A stretch of DNA of 64,000 nt from Allium sativum (taxonomy: Eukaryota > Streptophyta > Magnoliopsida > Asparagales > Amaryllidaceae). The translations under genes were made by a program, and so were the position numbers. Below are positions 13,661 to 25,900 of the stretch, one piece after another. The stretch lies in assembly GCA_030737875.1 (NCBI GenBank), contig CM060922.1, positions 324,789,956-324,853,955 on the forward strand. Reading direction: 5' to 3'. The notes under the pieces were generated by a model, which made no database searches, was not told where the DNA came from, and was given only the letters and a program-made list of their open reading frames with translations. Numbering within the stretch: position 1 is the first letter of the stretch; each line of letters opens with the position of its first letter.

Positions 13661-14657
13661 TTAATTTAATTTAATTATATATCATTGTTTTAAAATCTAA
13701 TTTTTATGTAATTAATATAGGATTAGAAATACAATTTTTATATAAATAGATTATATTTTTAATTACGAAAAGAAACGATTTTTAGAAATGAAAAGAACGA
13801 TGTTTATAAATGAAAAGGAATGATTTTTAAAAATGAAACCATATGATTTTCAAACATGAACAGATATGATTTTTAAACAAGAAAAGATTTCATTTTTAAA
13901 AATATAAAGATTAGATTTTTGAAAATATAAAGAAACGATTTTTGAAAATATATAGAAGCGATTTTTAAAAATATAAAGATGTGATTTTTATCTACCTAGC
14001 GTTGACAAAAGAATGATATTATTTATATATATAAAAACGATATAAAAATATGATTTTCATATTGACAGTGAACAAATAAAAATGTAATTCTTATATATAT
14101 AAGCGATATAAAAATGTGATTTTTAAAATATAAATATTGTTGATTAAAAATATGATTTTTAAGGTATAAACATTATATTAAAAATGTGATTTTTACTGTG
14201 AACAGCGTGAAAAAGATTGCGTTGGAAATTCGGGCAAATCTGAAATTCAGAAATGAAATGGAGGAGTGTGAACCAAAGGTGAGAACTCCTCACTAAAATT
14301 ATTTCTGTACAGTTATTTATTTTATAACTGCATATATGAACTGCTCCCCGTCGTCCACAGACCATGGACGACTTGTTTGGTTTGATTTGTTTGTGTGAAT
14401 TAGGTTTATGATGTGTTAAATAAAATAAAATATTCATGTGTTGAAATAAAATAAAATATTCATTTACAAATCGTACGATTTGTTTATGTACACCTATTTG
14501 ACTGATATGGATTGGGACAATAAATTTTACACATCGCCCAACTACACAAATAATAAACAGTATTTGTTGTTTGAAAACCCCACATGGGTATTGGGATAAT
14601 ATCTGACATACACTGATTCCAATAATTAGTGATATGTCAATCGATGGGTTGGCAGGC

Positions 14658-14694
14658 TGTATAAGCGTTATTTATTTATTTTAATGCTTATACA
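14658..14694 (+). other. Hairpin in family A LTR, copy 3
   Basis: TGTATAAGCGTT and AATGCTTATACA pair over 12 positions, one of them a G-T pair. Relative to the copies at 2677 and 9732, both arms contain an added TA in matching places, so the stem is preserved and lengthened. Confidence 0.6.
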
Positions 14695-16395
14695 TTTGTA
14701 AAATGCACTCTAGATATTGTATGAATTTTAATGATCGTTTGTCGTTATTGTGGTATGTGTGTGATGTTGAAATCCATATAACTAAAATTATATGGTAATA
14801 GATTGAGTCTGATTCCAATTCAGGATTAATGAATATTTTAAAATAATATTCAGTAATTATTGAAATGCGAAGCCGTGTTAAGTAGTTAAACGCCATTTTA
14901 ACACGAACGGGATTTTCTGTCGACTCTATTCATTTTATAATGAATATCGAAAAGTGATTTCAAAATCTGATATTTTGAAAATATTATCATTTAAATATTA
15001 TAATGGATTGAAATATTCGATTTTGATTTGAATTAGAAAATAGGATTGAAATCATTTTAAGAATGAATTTGAAACGAATAAAAAAGGAAAAATTCAATTT
15101 TGATTTGAAATGGAAGTGGAAATCGTTTTTAAAATGAATTTAAAACAATTTATAAAATTCGTTTTAAATGGAAATCGATGAAATATATATTATATATATT
15201 ATAATGGCCTGAATAGAACGTGCCGCACCGCGATAGTTCGTGAATTTCGACCATTGACTTCGAACGGACATTACGGGAGATCCGACCGTCGGATTCTCCT
15301 AAACCGGAGCCCTTGGGTTCGTATCCAAAAGAGCATTCCGGCGAACGCAAGAGAATTGAAATCTAATGGTTGGATTTGGAATTATGTCCAAATCAAATTT
15401 TGGAAAGGTCGCTGTAAGTGCAGTTCGATGACCGTTTATGGAAATCGACTGTACGGGCCTTGATAAAATTATTAAAAATAACAATAATTAGTGTAAAATC
15501 ATAACAAATGATTTGGAAAGAATTGGGATGAAAATTCCATATTTGAAAAGATAAAAATATATTTTTATCGAAATGAACTGTTATTAACTAGAATTAAAAT
15601 CCAATTATTTTTAAATAAATAAATTGGATTGAGAATAGGTTTTTATATATAACCAGAATATCCAATATATGAATTGGAATGGATTTGAATCGAAATTATC
15701 TTTGGAATGTTTTGATATTAGATTCCGTAATTATACGGATATTATGGAGGATTTTGGAAGATATATATATCGTTATTCCCAATACGATATTTGTTGATTT
15801 CAGAATTTGATATTGAATATAAGCCGATATAATTTCTATTCAGAGCCTTGTATTTTATATTGAATTGGATTTTGGGTTTGTCGTGAACTGTATTTTAAAT
15901 AACACTATTCTCAAACCCAGTGAGAAAAGATTAAATCTCTTAGATAATATTTAGAAGAGTTTACCAATTAATTAACATTTAATTGGAATTGAAAATGGAA
16001 TGTGAATTGGGTTTATTGTGAACTGTGTTTTTAACGACATTCGTTCTTTAACCCGATTTACAATAAAATGGGATTTGGAATTTATAAATCTTTTTATTAA
16101 GATTTAACGGAAATTTTCCAAAGTAAAGTTTTCCAATTTAATGTACTAAATTGGAATTGAATGGAATTCGATTAGATAATAATTAAGATGAACTTCTGTG
16201 GAGGAAGACTGTAAATACATATGGAATTTAAAAGGCTTTGCCGTTATTCCATTTATATTATTAGTTGGATACAGAAATTGATATCGATTATATATTGATT
16301 TGTTTTTCCATGAAGATTCCATAACTAATGGAATGCGATTTGGGTTTATCGTGAACTGTGTTTTAAATGACATTAGCTCTTTAACCCAATTAAAG

Positions 16396-16580
16396 GCGGG
16401 ATGACATGTCTATCATTTTATTTCGAACTATATGGTTGATCTATGCTAAATATATATATGTTTGGTGGACGAGAATTTATTCTCTTACTTAACACCCTTC
16501 TCTGAGACGTACGAGCTCAGAGGTAATATATAGGCAAAAACCAATAGTACGGGGTAGATTGTCGATGCGACATGTTTGTG
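16396..16580 (+). repeat. Misplaced LTR segment inside nested LTR
   Basis: This patch contains a GAGAATTTATTCTCTT..CTTAACACCCTTCTCTGAGACG block that, in all copies, belongs about 1 kb further downstream (5227-5275, 17450-17490). Here it replaces the sequence expected from copies 1 and 2, and the normal downstream block is still present. It looks like a template switch or ectopic gene conversion during formation of this subfamily. Confidence 0.55.
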
Positions 16581-18772
16581 TTTTCAAAGTTAAATAATCT
16601 TTAATATTGATTTTTGGGAAGATTAAAACTACGTGGATTTTTAATGAATCTTTAATTAGATTGAAATGTGAATCGATAATTTAAATTATCAAATTTGGGA
16701 AATGATTGAGAGTGGAGTATCACCTGTTTTGCTCCAAGCGAAAGTTAAATGTTAAATTAGATTTGAACGGGAAATGGTAATTAAATTTACCGATAACACC
16801 GTGGTTTTAGATATGGAGTATGACCAGTTTTGCTCCATCGGATGAATAGGTTGGGATTGGGAAATTAAACAAATGATTACTTCGGTAAGGTTCGCTAATC
16901 CCGACTAGTTTGGAAAACCTTGATATGGTTTGAGTTGATATCCAAAGGAAGATTAAAGAATAAATTTAAAGAATTTATCTTTGATAAAATTAATGGGAAC
17001 CTTTCCCAAAGGATATGAATATTTAAATAAAAGAATATTCAGAATTGGAATGAGACATATGTTGTGTTTTATAATACTTGTTTATTATATATGCGAGTTA
17101 TTCAGAAAAGCTGGGTTTATACCCATTCCGAATAACTGATTCAACAATAAGTCGACGATGAAGACGGTGGTTGAAGATAGGAGGTCTTCACATCGTTTGG
17201 ACGATTACTGATGTCTTGATTGGGATGTACCCCCAAGACGAGGTAATAAGTGGTGATCGTCCAGACGTACTTGGAGATCGACCGGATATGCGAGGACCTC
17301 TCTCCTGTATTGGACATATGGGACGAGGAATAAGGTGCCTCCGGCTTCGTTCAGACCCAGAACGAACTTGTAAATGGATGTGTGTCTGACATTGGATTTT
17401 ATTCTGTGTTGACTGATTTCTATTAATATGTATATCTGTTTGGCGGCGGAGAAATTATTCTCTTGCTTAACGCCCTTCTCTGAGACGTACGAGCTCATAG
17501 GTTATATATCGATAGACATCATTTGCATGGCGTGAAATGCCAGTGTGGCATGCTGAGATGCAGATGATCAAAGCTTCTGTTGAAAAGCAGAGTCTTATGG
17601 TTGATGATCAAAGCACAGCTTTAATATAACATAGCTTTGTGTATAGCGTTAATTCGCGAGACTCACACCTCGGTATGAGTCAAAAACGGGATCGAACATA
17701 GAAGAACATGACGTTTCTTTCTATCTATGGTTGGTGTAAGGGTTTTGCAAGCCCTGACATTTTTATATTTTCACCTATGTGGTTGTTGGATTGTGAGGCG
17801 CCTCGGATATATCAGTTTTTTCGAAGCCGATGGATACAGGTCCGATAGGACCGGGAATTGTGTGTTCAGGAATTTCCAATCCTCAAACGTAAGGGAGGAC
17901 CAGCCCAACTGATCCAAGGGTTCACTACGGGGGATCCTGAGGCATTTTCTATAATGTCTTGAATCGGAGAGGATCCATCCTTGGCCTCGACTCATGACGG
18001 AAATCCAATTTCCAATACGTGACATTTCGGTTTTGATTGTAGAGCTAGTATGGTGACATAGTGGGATAGGGAACTATGTCGTCTATGATTGATATATTTA
18101 TATTTGAAGTTATTTTCATACACTTTACACTATAATAGTATCAAAATGATTTGTTTTAAACGTACCAAGCATGTTTGGCCATTATAAGGTAAAACTCTAT
18201 CCTCCGGCTTGCGTTGCATTGTGTGATGGGACCTGAGTCTTATAATAGCTTCATTTTTTACAAAAAGCATTGCGCTGTTTTGTTATATGCACTGGTATTC
18301 TAGGGAGGAAACCCGTTCCGTGTTATACGGCGTAGTCCCTTGATATATCCGATTTTAAAGTAAAGTTTTAAATAACTATTTACTAATCACATGACTGACC
18401 TGGTGTTTATTGTTTTAACCTAAACTCTAGGTGCCCCTATTTTCCACACGGGCATCTAGTAGTTTTGGTTTTGCAGATTTATATTCATAGGATACTGGTT
18501 TACAGTTGGAATGATATTCTGAAAGCTCTGTATCTGTATATTCTTTTCAGTTGTGTTTTCGTATTATTTTCTACTGCACTGTAACTTGTAAATCTCTGAT
18601 ATTTATCAAATGTATATTATTTTTTCATACTCTATATATTCTCGTACTTTGAAGTAAATTGTTGTAATAAGCAATGAAATGTTCTTCTGTTTGTGTTTTG
18701 ATTTTGTCTTGTTCTCATTACTATCTGTTCTTTCTCTTCTCTTCGGAAACCGAGGAAGTTCGGGTCGTTTCA

Positions 18773-20121
18773 ACCCTTATCTGAAACGTATGAGCTTAGA
18801 GGTTATATATTAATAGACATCAGTTGCATGGCGTAAATTGTCAGTGTGACATGCTGAGAAACAAATGATTAAGGCTTTTGTTGAAAAGCAGAGTCTTGTG
18901 GTTGATGATCAAAGAACGACTTTAAATAGCAAAGCTTTGCATATAGCGTTAATTTGCGAGCTTCACACCCCTGTATGAACCAGAAATGGTATGAGGGACT
19001 ACGGGGAGGACATGCGTTTCTTTCTAGCCAGGAGTGATGTCATGGTATGGAGCCCAGCCAGTTTACTTATGTGGATGTTAGAAAGCGAGGTACCTCAGAT
19101 TTGAGTCCCTTGTGGCTCTTGATATGGTCGACATACTGACCATTATGCCCCGTAGGGCAAGGAAACGTATTGTTCAGGAATAACCAATCCACTAAAGTAA
19201 GTGTGCACCGGCCCTGAAGATCCCAGGTGTAGATGCGTCTGAATCCTGAGACATGGTAGGCTAGATTGTTTCCAATCGGAAGGAGAGATACCTTTCCTTG
19301 GTTCATGATGCAATCCAATTTCCAATAGGAGACTTTTCGATTTTAGTTGTAAACCTATATGGTGACATAGTGGGATGAGGTGCTCATGTCGTCTATGATT
19401 GATACATTTATATATGAAGTTGATTTTGACACTATGCACTTATAGTAATATAAAAATGATTTGTTTTAAAACGTACCAATCATGTTTGGCTATTATAAGG
19501 TAAAACTCTATCCTCCGGCTTGCGTTGCATTGTGTGATAGGACCTGAGTCTTATAATAGCTTCATTTTCCAAGAAGCATAGTGTTGTTTTTAGTTTAAAC
19601 TGAGATTCATGTGGAGTAAAACCATTCCGTGTTATATGGCGTGGTCCCATGATTTCCCAACTTTTAAAGTAAAGATTTAATAACTGTTTTAGTTCTCACA
19701 CCAGTCCCATGGCTGACACAGACTTTATTGTTTCTACCTACACTCTGTGTGCCCTTATTTTCCACACGGGCAGTTAGTAGTTTTGGTTTTCGCAGATACT
19801 TCTTTTCGCAGAATCCTAGATTACAGCTGGATCTATATTCGGAAAGCTTTGTATCCGTGTATTTCTTTCAGTTATGTCAGTTGTTATTTTTCGCTACGCA
19901 TTATACTTATGCATTATTTTTCACTGCTATGTAATTTAATCTCTGATATTGTATTTCTAATGTGTATTATTTATTCATACTCTGGAATATTCTTGTACTC
20001 TGATGTAAATTGTTGTAATAGCAATGAAATGTTCTATTGTTTGTGCTCTGATGCGTAGTGTTCTCAAAACAATCCGCTGTTTTCCATCTCCTCGAAGACT
20101 GGGGGACTTCAGACCATTATA
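18773..20121 (+). repeat. 3' LTR of family A element, right part
   Basis: Resumes exactly where 12426 stopped, collinear with about 5262-6601 of the 5' LTR, and ends ACCATTATA, the decayed form of the LTR terminus. It is followed at once by the AACGA target duplication. The last 300 bases closely match 6190-6601. Confidence 0.78.
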
Positions 20122-20126
20122 AACGA
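20122..20126. repeat. Right target-site duplication AACGA
   Basis: Exact copy of 567-571, directly after the last base of the 3' LTR. Confidence 0.85.
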
Positions 20127-20469
20127 TAAAATATTTCTTTCGGAAATATGATATGTTCTAAAATTAGTGTATTAAAACTTCAGGTTTTATTATAATTACA
20201 TATTATTATTGTATATTTTAAACTGAAGCAAATCCTCTGGATTGTTCTTTTATTCACATATGAGAGTCATTTTACTATTTTTCTTCATGAAAATAGTTTT
20301 TTTTTAGTGATCTCTTCTAACAATAAATTTCTTCAAGAAATTCTGTGTGGCACAAAATTGGAATATATGCCTTTTGCCATTTATTGAAACTTTTTCTTTC
20401 ACCAATTTTTCAAATCGTTTCCTATAATAGTTCATTTACTATAAGCAAATATTAATTGCAATTATATGC
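20127..20469. other. AT-rich flank, nothing recognised
   Basis: Low-GC sequence with frequent stops on both strands. Continuous with 1-566 before the family A insertion. Confidence 0.4.
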
Positions 20470-20725
20470 TTTGAGGCTTTATTTCATGTTTCTCATTTGC
20501 GTATGAACTTCAGGTTACTCATTTGCATATGAATTTCAGGTTCCTCATTTGAAAGAATTTATATATGAACTTCAGGTCATATGAACATCAGGTCATTTGC
20601 ATATGAACTTCATATTCCTTATTTGCATATAAACTTCAGGTTCCTCATTTGAAAAAAAAATTGTATATGAACTTCAGGTCATTTGCATAGGAACTTCAGA
20701 TTCCTCATTTGAAAGAATTTGTTTA
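20470..20725. repeat. Degenerate minisatellite (GAACTTCAGGT-type)
   Basis: About nine irregular copies of a 20-30 base unit built from ATGAACTTCAGGT and TCATTTGCAT or TCATTTGAAAGAATTT. Unit length and order vary, and two composite units repeat as a pair. Confidence 0.75.
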
Positions 20726-21391
20726 CATCATGAGTTTTCTATCTCACTTCCAATGATAAGTAAATATTGCTATTGATTTTAAATGCTACAACGTTATATT
20801 TTATACCCATAATTCTATTGTATATACATAAAACATCATTTTTTTCAAGATATATTCAGTCTTTGTCGGGTATACATAAAAAAACATTTTTTTTTCATGA
20901 GATATTCTGTCTTTAGTCTATCCAAAATAATTACATAAGAAAAGTAATAGTAAATCGGAAAGGATAAAAATAGATCTACCTCTACATCATCAATAATGTA
21001 AACAATACATACATATCCAATCTCCATCAAATTGGATTTGGAAAAATCAAAATTAGATCCGTAGAAAATTGAAAAAATAAATCTAGACACATACGTAGGG
21101 CCAATAAAAATAATTAGATCTAAAAAATATAAATCTTTTAGAACCCATTCTTGATCTACAAGAAAAATGGAGAATCAGATCCAGAAGTTTGAATCAGATC
21201 TTGAAAAATAGAAGATAACAAAAATTCATAGATCCATTAATCGAAGATTCTCAAACAAAAAATAATAATTGTAGAACAAATCTAGAAATCCATGAATTAA
21301 TAATTCTCAAATAAAATTACTTACCTCACAAATTCATAGATGTAGATGTAGATGATTTCAAAAAATAAAAAAATAGCTCTACTGGAATTTC
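20726..21391 (-). other. Possible copia leader, no coding seen
   Basis: AT-rich, with recurrent AGATCT- and TAGATC-like words. Read on the minus strand it lies just downstream of a copia-type LTR and primer site, so it is probably the untranslated leader of that element. No gag motif was found. Confidence 0.3.
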
Positions 21392-21404
21392 GTGTTGATA
21401 ACGT
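21392..21404 (-). other. Copia-type primer-binding region
   Basis: On the minus strand the LTR end ..TTATAACA is followed by CGTTATCAACACG. This closely resembles the ACGTTATCAGCACG sequence that follows the LTR of many plant Ty1/copia elements. Confidence 0.5.
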
Positions 21405-21615
21405 GTTATAAATAAAACAAAACAGATAATAGAAGAGAAGCCATTAGTCAGAACATAACAGATTAGAAGAGACTTTTTTAATGTTGATTCAAGTGTGTAT
21501 AATTTCTATTACATTGGTTCCTTTATATATAGGTTTTGGAGCTGATGTTAAATTTATCCAATGATGTGGGACTAAACAATTTACAAAAGCACATTCACTT
21601 TTATATATTACAACA
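21405..21615 (-). mobile_element. Short copia-type LTR (211 bp)
   Basis: Read on the minus strand it starts TGTTGTAATATAT and ends TTTATAACA, with a TATA box (CCTATATATAAAGG, about 21520-21533) and, some 30 bases upstream of it, AGTCCCACATCA (about 21564-21575). The second LTR was not found, so this is either a truncated element whose interior runs left or one whose partner LTR lies beyond the window. AGTCCCACATCA resembles the upstream sequence element of plant snRNA promoters (RTCCCACATCG). Confidence 0.5.
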
Positions 21616-22507
21616 TTTTGTTATTTATTAGAACTGATTAGTTTAATTTTTTCTCATATTGCGACGGATTGATTATAAATGTTTTCCTCATTTACTTTTT
21701 TCCAATCAAGATACATAATTTAATACGTTGGAGTCAGACCTTGAATAATCCATAGTGACTTGTCTATCGAAATTAAGACTCAAAGTGATTTTTTAAAATA
21801 ATATAAATTATGAGATCACCAAGTATTAAATTTATGATATTTCACAATAGTTGTCAACCATTTCCTTATTTCTTACATTTTTTAAAGTTCAAATCTTGAA
21901 CTTATTGTGATTTTTCCACATGTGGTATTCCAAAGTGGTTCTAGCATAAAGTATAGTTATAGTTAAGAAATTATGATTGGTAGGTTTGTGAAATAAGGCA
22001 GGAAGATGTGTATATGGAATTTGGAATTCATAATTACTAAGTAAGAAAAACCATATTTGGAAATTAGGATTAGGAATTAATCAAATGCATTATTATCTAT
22101 TTTATAATAGTAATAATAAATTAGTTCATCATGGAATTTATAGCATTGTTGCCTAATCAGTCTTGTTTGCTTAGTTTCTATGAATTCATTTCTAATGCTC
22201 ATGTTTTACCACAAAAAATTTCAATGTAAGAAAAAACAATTCATTCGTTTTATGTTATAAGATAGCTTTTGGAATTTCAACTTAAAATGACAACCTAAAA
22301 TAATTAGTAAAATATTCCTTATCATTTAATTTTAAGATTAAATATGTTTTACCAACATATAGAAAGTAAGTCGTAGAATCACAAAATGTAGGTTCCTAAG
22401 TTTTGCTTCTTTTAAGGTCTATCAAATAGTACTCAAAACTTCAGTTTGGTCAATTACATAAAATCAAGTAGATGCAAATGGCCTCTAACAATGTTGAACT
22501 ACTATTA
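21616..22507. other. AT-rich intergenic, no gene seen
   Basis: No recognisable coding. It lies downstream of the WRKY-like exon on the minus strand, where the WRKY-domain exons would be expected. I see no WRKYGQK-coding sequence here. Confidence 0.4.
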
Positions 22508-22546
22508 CTACTTTAGTTGCATATATGTATATAAAAGAAAACATAC

Positions 22547-22990
22547 CGAATTATTAAAACTGAGTCCTGGAGAGTCGACGAAGGAAGATGGAGTATGACC
22601 GGGAGATATAGTCAGATTTGAAGTTTGAATATCCATTATTGAAGCCAAATTTGAAGAATTAATTTGACGAGTATTTATGGTTGGAGTACCGAGTCCAACT
22701 CTATAACTTATTTGAGAAAGGCTTCCTCTTATACTTGAATTTCCCTCTGTGAAAAAATTTGGCACTCTGCTTGAGATGTTGAACCCTTTATTGGCACCAG
22801 CAAAATTGGGTTGTATGTCTATGGATGGAGGGAGATGCATTTCTTGTTCATTATTCGTAAAAATGGTTTTCATTGATGCGTTGGTAAGAAAATTTTGCTG
22901 GTTTTGGGATGTAGGGAAATCGTGTCCATTAAGGATATTCAGTAAATATAATCTATGATTGGGATTTGAAGGATCAAAGTTGTCATCCAT
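22547..22990 (-). pseudogene. WRKY-like transcription factor, first coding exon only
   Basis: An open minus-strand frame starts ATGGATGACAAC (protein MDDNFDPSNPNHR..) and runs 148 codons to a splice-donor-like TCG|GTATGTTT at 22546. If unspliced it would add 12 codons and stop at 22508. The C-terminal part reads LTISPGHTPSSFVDSPGLSF, which closely resembles the SP-rich segment before the first WRKY domain of group I WRKY proteins (pattern TIPPGLSPTSFLDSP). The remainder is Asn/Ser-rich and fits such an N-terminus. No WRKY domain, zinc ligands or further exons could be found downstream within the window, where transposon sequence follows, so I call it a truncated relic. Just upstream of the ATG, AAAGGACAG could be a splice acceptor from a 5' UTR intron. 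An isolated gene fragment moved by a transposon is the alternative. Confidence 0.45.
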
Positions 22991-25900
22991 CTTAGCAATG
23001 CTTGTTCTGTCCTTTCAATATTAAGGAGAAATGCATAATATTAGTTGCTATTTCATGTACATTGTATAATATAACTAATAAACCTAACTAGACTTATTAT
23101 TCTAAACAAACATAACCAACAACCTTAGTTTAGGAAGAAGAAAACAAACAAAGTTAAATAAATAAATTCCATTAATATTTACTTATTATAACAAAATTAC
23201 AAAGTAAAAGCTCGAAGTGATACCAACATGTTTAAAAGAATGCCTTAGTAATACCCAACAATAGACTATCAAGCTGTGAGATTATAAACATTAACAAATA
23301 ACAAATTAATTGGAAGAAATAATCGAAAAATAACATCAAAAAATTAAAGCTAGTTATATCATGTATAAGGATCGTATCCTGGATAATAATTCCCTTAAGG
23401 TGTTAGATACCTCAAAGAAGTAAATATGAAACTGCTACGATAGAAGAAATTCAATACATCTTAATGTAGATATCAATAGAAACGCCGCATTTAAAAACAC
23501 TAACACAGAGAAAAATCATGGTTTATTGATATTATTAAAAAAATTAGATGGAAATTTTAATTTACATGTAAGGCACAAAATTTATTCCATAAGTAAAGAA
23601 TATAGTAATCAGATAACACTATGATCCGAAAAACCTCAAAATCCACTTAATAGTCAATCGATAAATACATGCATTAAATGGGAAAATAATATTAAAAAAT
23701 TATACATCAAAAAGTAAAGTGGAAGACATACCAATGATTAGAATGCCCTGCTATGAGCTATGAACCCATCAAATAGAAGAAAATAGGAGTGGTAGTAGTT
23801 GAAAGAGGAATCTAAAATAAATGAAGCTACTTGTTTAGGGAAAAAGGAACGAAAATACCGAGATTTATAAAATGTTGATAATGAAGAAGTTAGGCTCAGA
23901 ACAAAGTAATTTAATGAAGAGAGAAGAAGTAGCTCCCTTGTTTGTCCTCTTCAATCAATTTCTTTCCCAATGTGGACCATTCTGTTTTGCTAAATCATCG
24001 AAAATAAGTTAAACTGGTCAAGAGAAACAAAAGATGAAAAATAAGAGAAGGAAAGGTTGTGGAGCTTAAACTAATATTCTAATATAAACTAGATGTCAAC
24101 ATCTGATAAATTTTAGGGGTTAAAGAAGTATAACAATTGGATTCTATCTTACGTTTTAAAGGGAGAAAATTAATTAAATTTTAAATGTTATGATTAGGCC
24201 TTTGTTTACAATTCCTTAAAATTTTGTAGTTGAAATTTTGAATTTAATATAATTAAATTCAACAATTAAATTCGTTGGAAAGTTAGTAAAGAGATAAAAT
24301 AAAATATCGAAGCTAAATAGTTTTAGTATGGTGCAATAAATAATAAAAATATCATTTTGTTTATTTAAGGTAATTTATTTATTTAAATACAAAAAATTCC
24401 CAATAGAAATAGCATTTTAGGAGAAAACCATGAAAAGATTACTCTTTAATAATTGGACTCAAAGTCGGTGTATGCATGTGAGCCAACTAAGAAAAATAAA
24501 TACATAAAACGATAAGCGGCGAAGCCTAAAGATACATGTCACAGTACAAGGCCTTATTATTAATTCACCGACTTCCAACCTTTAATAACTCCTTGTCCTT
24601 AATTTTCCAAGTTGAATAGAAATCTCAAAATCCACTTAGAACCGGGCCAATCTCCTTAACTCACATGTTGGTACATAACAACTGAATAACGTTGATGAAG
24701 CTTTCCTCCCAAGTCCAAATTCTTATCTTGATTTCCTATTGAGGCCATCAACAAAATTAAAGCATAGTCAATTAATTTTTTTTACTCTTTATAACACTAT
24801 AAGTTTATCTTTAATTGGAGTGGTTGGTCAAACAAATAAGGCATGACCATGCAAATCAAATACATGACCGAATGAAAGAGCACCATAATGAGGTTCAATG
24901 ACCTATGACATAACAATGAATCAGTAACAATTCTACTTTTATTTCCCTTTAAGAAAAGTGTTTAAAATTAATTTTTATATAAAAATACATGAATCTTGGC
25001 AACTTTATAACAAAATTTTCTGAAAATTGTAAATATTTATAAACGTTGTTTTAAATTTTGAATTCTGGAAATTTCTACAAATAATGTAATTTTGTAAAAA
25101 ATTCATATAATTTCAAAGATCATTTGAAGCACATTAGTCATGATTATGTCAACATTAAATTAATTGATTCATTAAAATTTGGGAGGATAGATCTTATTAT
25201 TGACAAAATATGCATTTTTTTTTATGAATTATCATTAATTTATGCAAGTACTTAATGGTATTATCAAGTATGATAGAAAAATTTATGGACATTTTTGTAG
25301 TTATTACTAATAGAAAATCAATCTACCCTTAACAACACATTGGTTTGATTGTTATGGGTATTACATTGGTCCCTAGTCATTTTCTCATCAATTCATAAAA
25401 TCTTATTGCTTTAAAGTCACAACGGAGTAATATTAACATCCATTGTCCAATCAATCTGAATCTTTAACATGAAACGGGTTCTTATATATTTGTCAGATTT
25501 GAGAACCGTTTTCATCACTAGATCATAAATTTTATATGCTTTCCAACAATGTATGTCGGTTCTAATATAATTAAATTAGAAATATTTTTCTCCATTGCAT
25601 ATTTAAATCCATTTCATAGAAAATAATTAAATTTTAATTTGAATATTAAACAACATATAAATTCTAGTTAATTGTAAAAGTATTCATTTTTGCAACATTA
25701 GCTATATCTTCGTGGTGCAAATTTTAACGAGATCATGGTGATACGACTAAAATTGGATCGTATTCTTGCAATTTAATTGTATTAACAAGATTTTATCATA
25801 AAACATCATACATATATGATTTTACCTACATCCTACCATTCAAATTTTTTACTATGCCATTTTAATACAATTTAGATTGCATTAATATGCTTTTGTTTTC

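Larger units (their letters stand above)
12427..18772 (+). mobile_element. Nested family A solo LTR
   Basis: A third, full-length family A LTR inserted into the 3' LTR. Its start TATAATAACC aligns to TGTAACGACC with three changes, all G to A or C to T, and its end GGGTCGTTTCA corresponds to the family end. The interrupted LTR stops at ..AACACCCT on the left and resumes ACCCTTATCTG on the right, so ACCCT flanks both sides, although two extra bases (CT) sit on the left. No interior follows, so this is a solo LTR from recombination. It differs from the host LTRs in the leader (13270-14250) and in a patch at 16396-16580, so it represents another subfamily. Confidence 0.72.
572..20121 (+). mobile_element. 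Family A gypsy-type LTR element with nested solo LTR
   Basis: The unit is a 5' LTR (572-6601), a short interior (6602-7640), and a 3' LTR in two pieces (7641-12426 and 18773-20121), separated by another family A LTR (12427-18772). It is bounded by an exact AACGA duplication. The interior starts with an initiator-tRNA-Met-type primer site and ends with a CGAGGACGAAA motif and purine tract, an arrangement I know from Tekay-type chromoviruses. No gag or pol coding survives, so the element is non-autonomous, like a LARD, or heavily deleted. The + orientation comes from the PBS and PPT. The family name is inference; the structure is seen directly. Confidence 0.82.

Noticed and set aside
4984..17389. 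A 62-codon open frame (ending ERTCKWMCV) conserved in all three family A LTR copies
   Set aside because: Copies 1 and 2 (4984-5172 and 12150-12338) differ at 13 bases by my count, 12 of which change the amino acid. That is the opposite of purifying selection, so the frame is open by chance.
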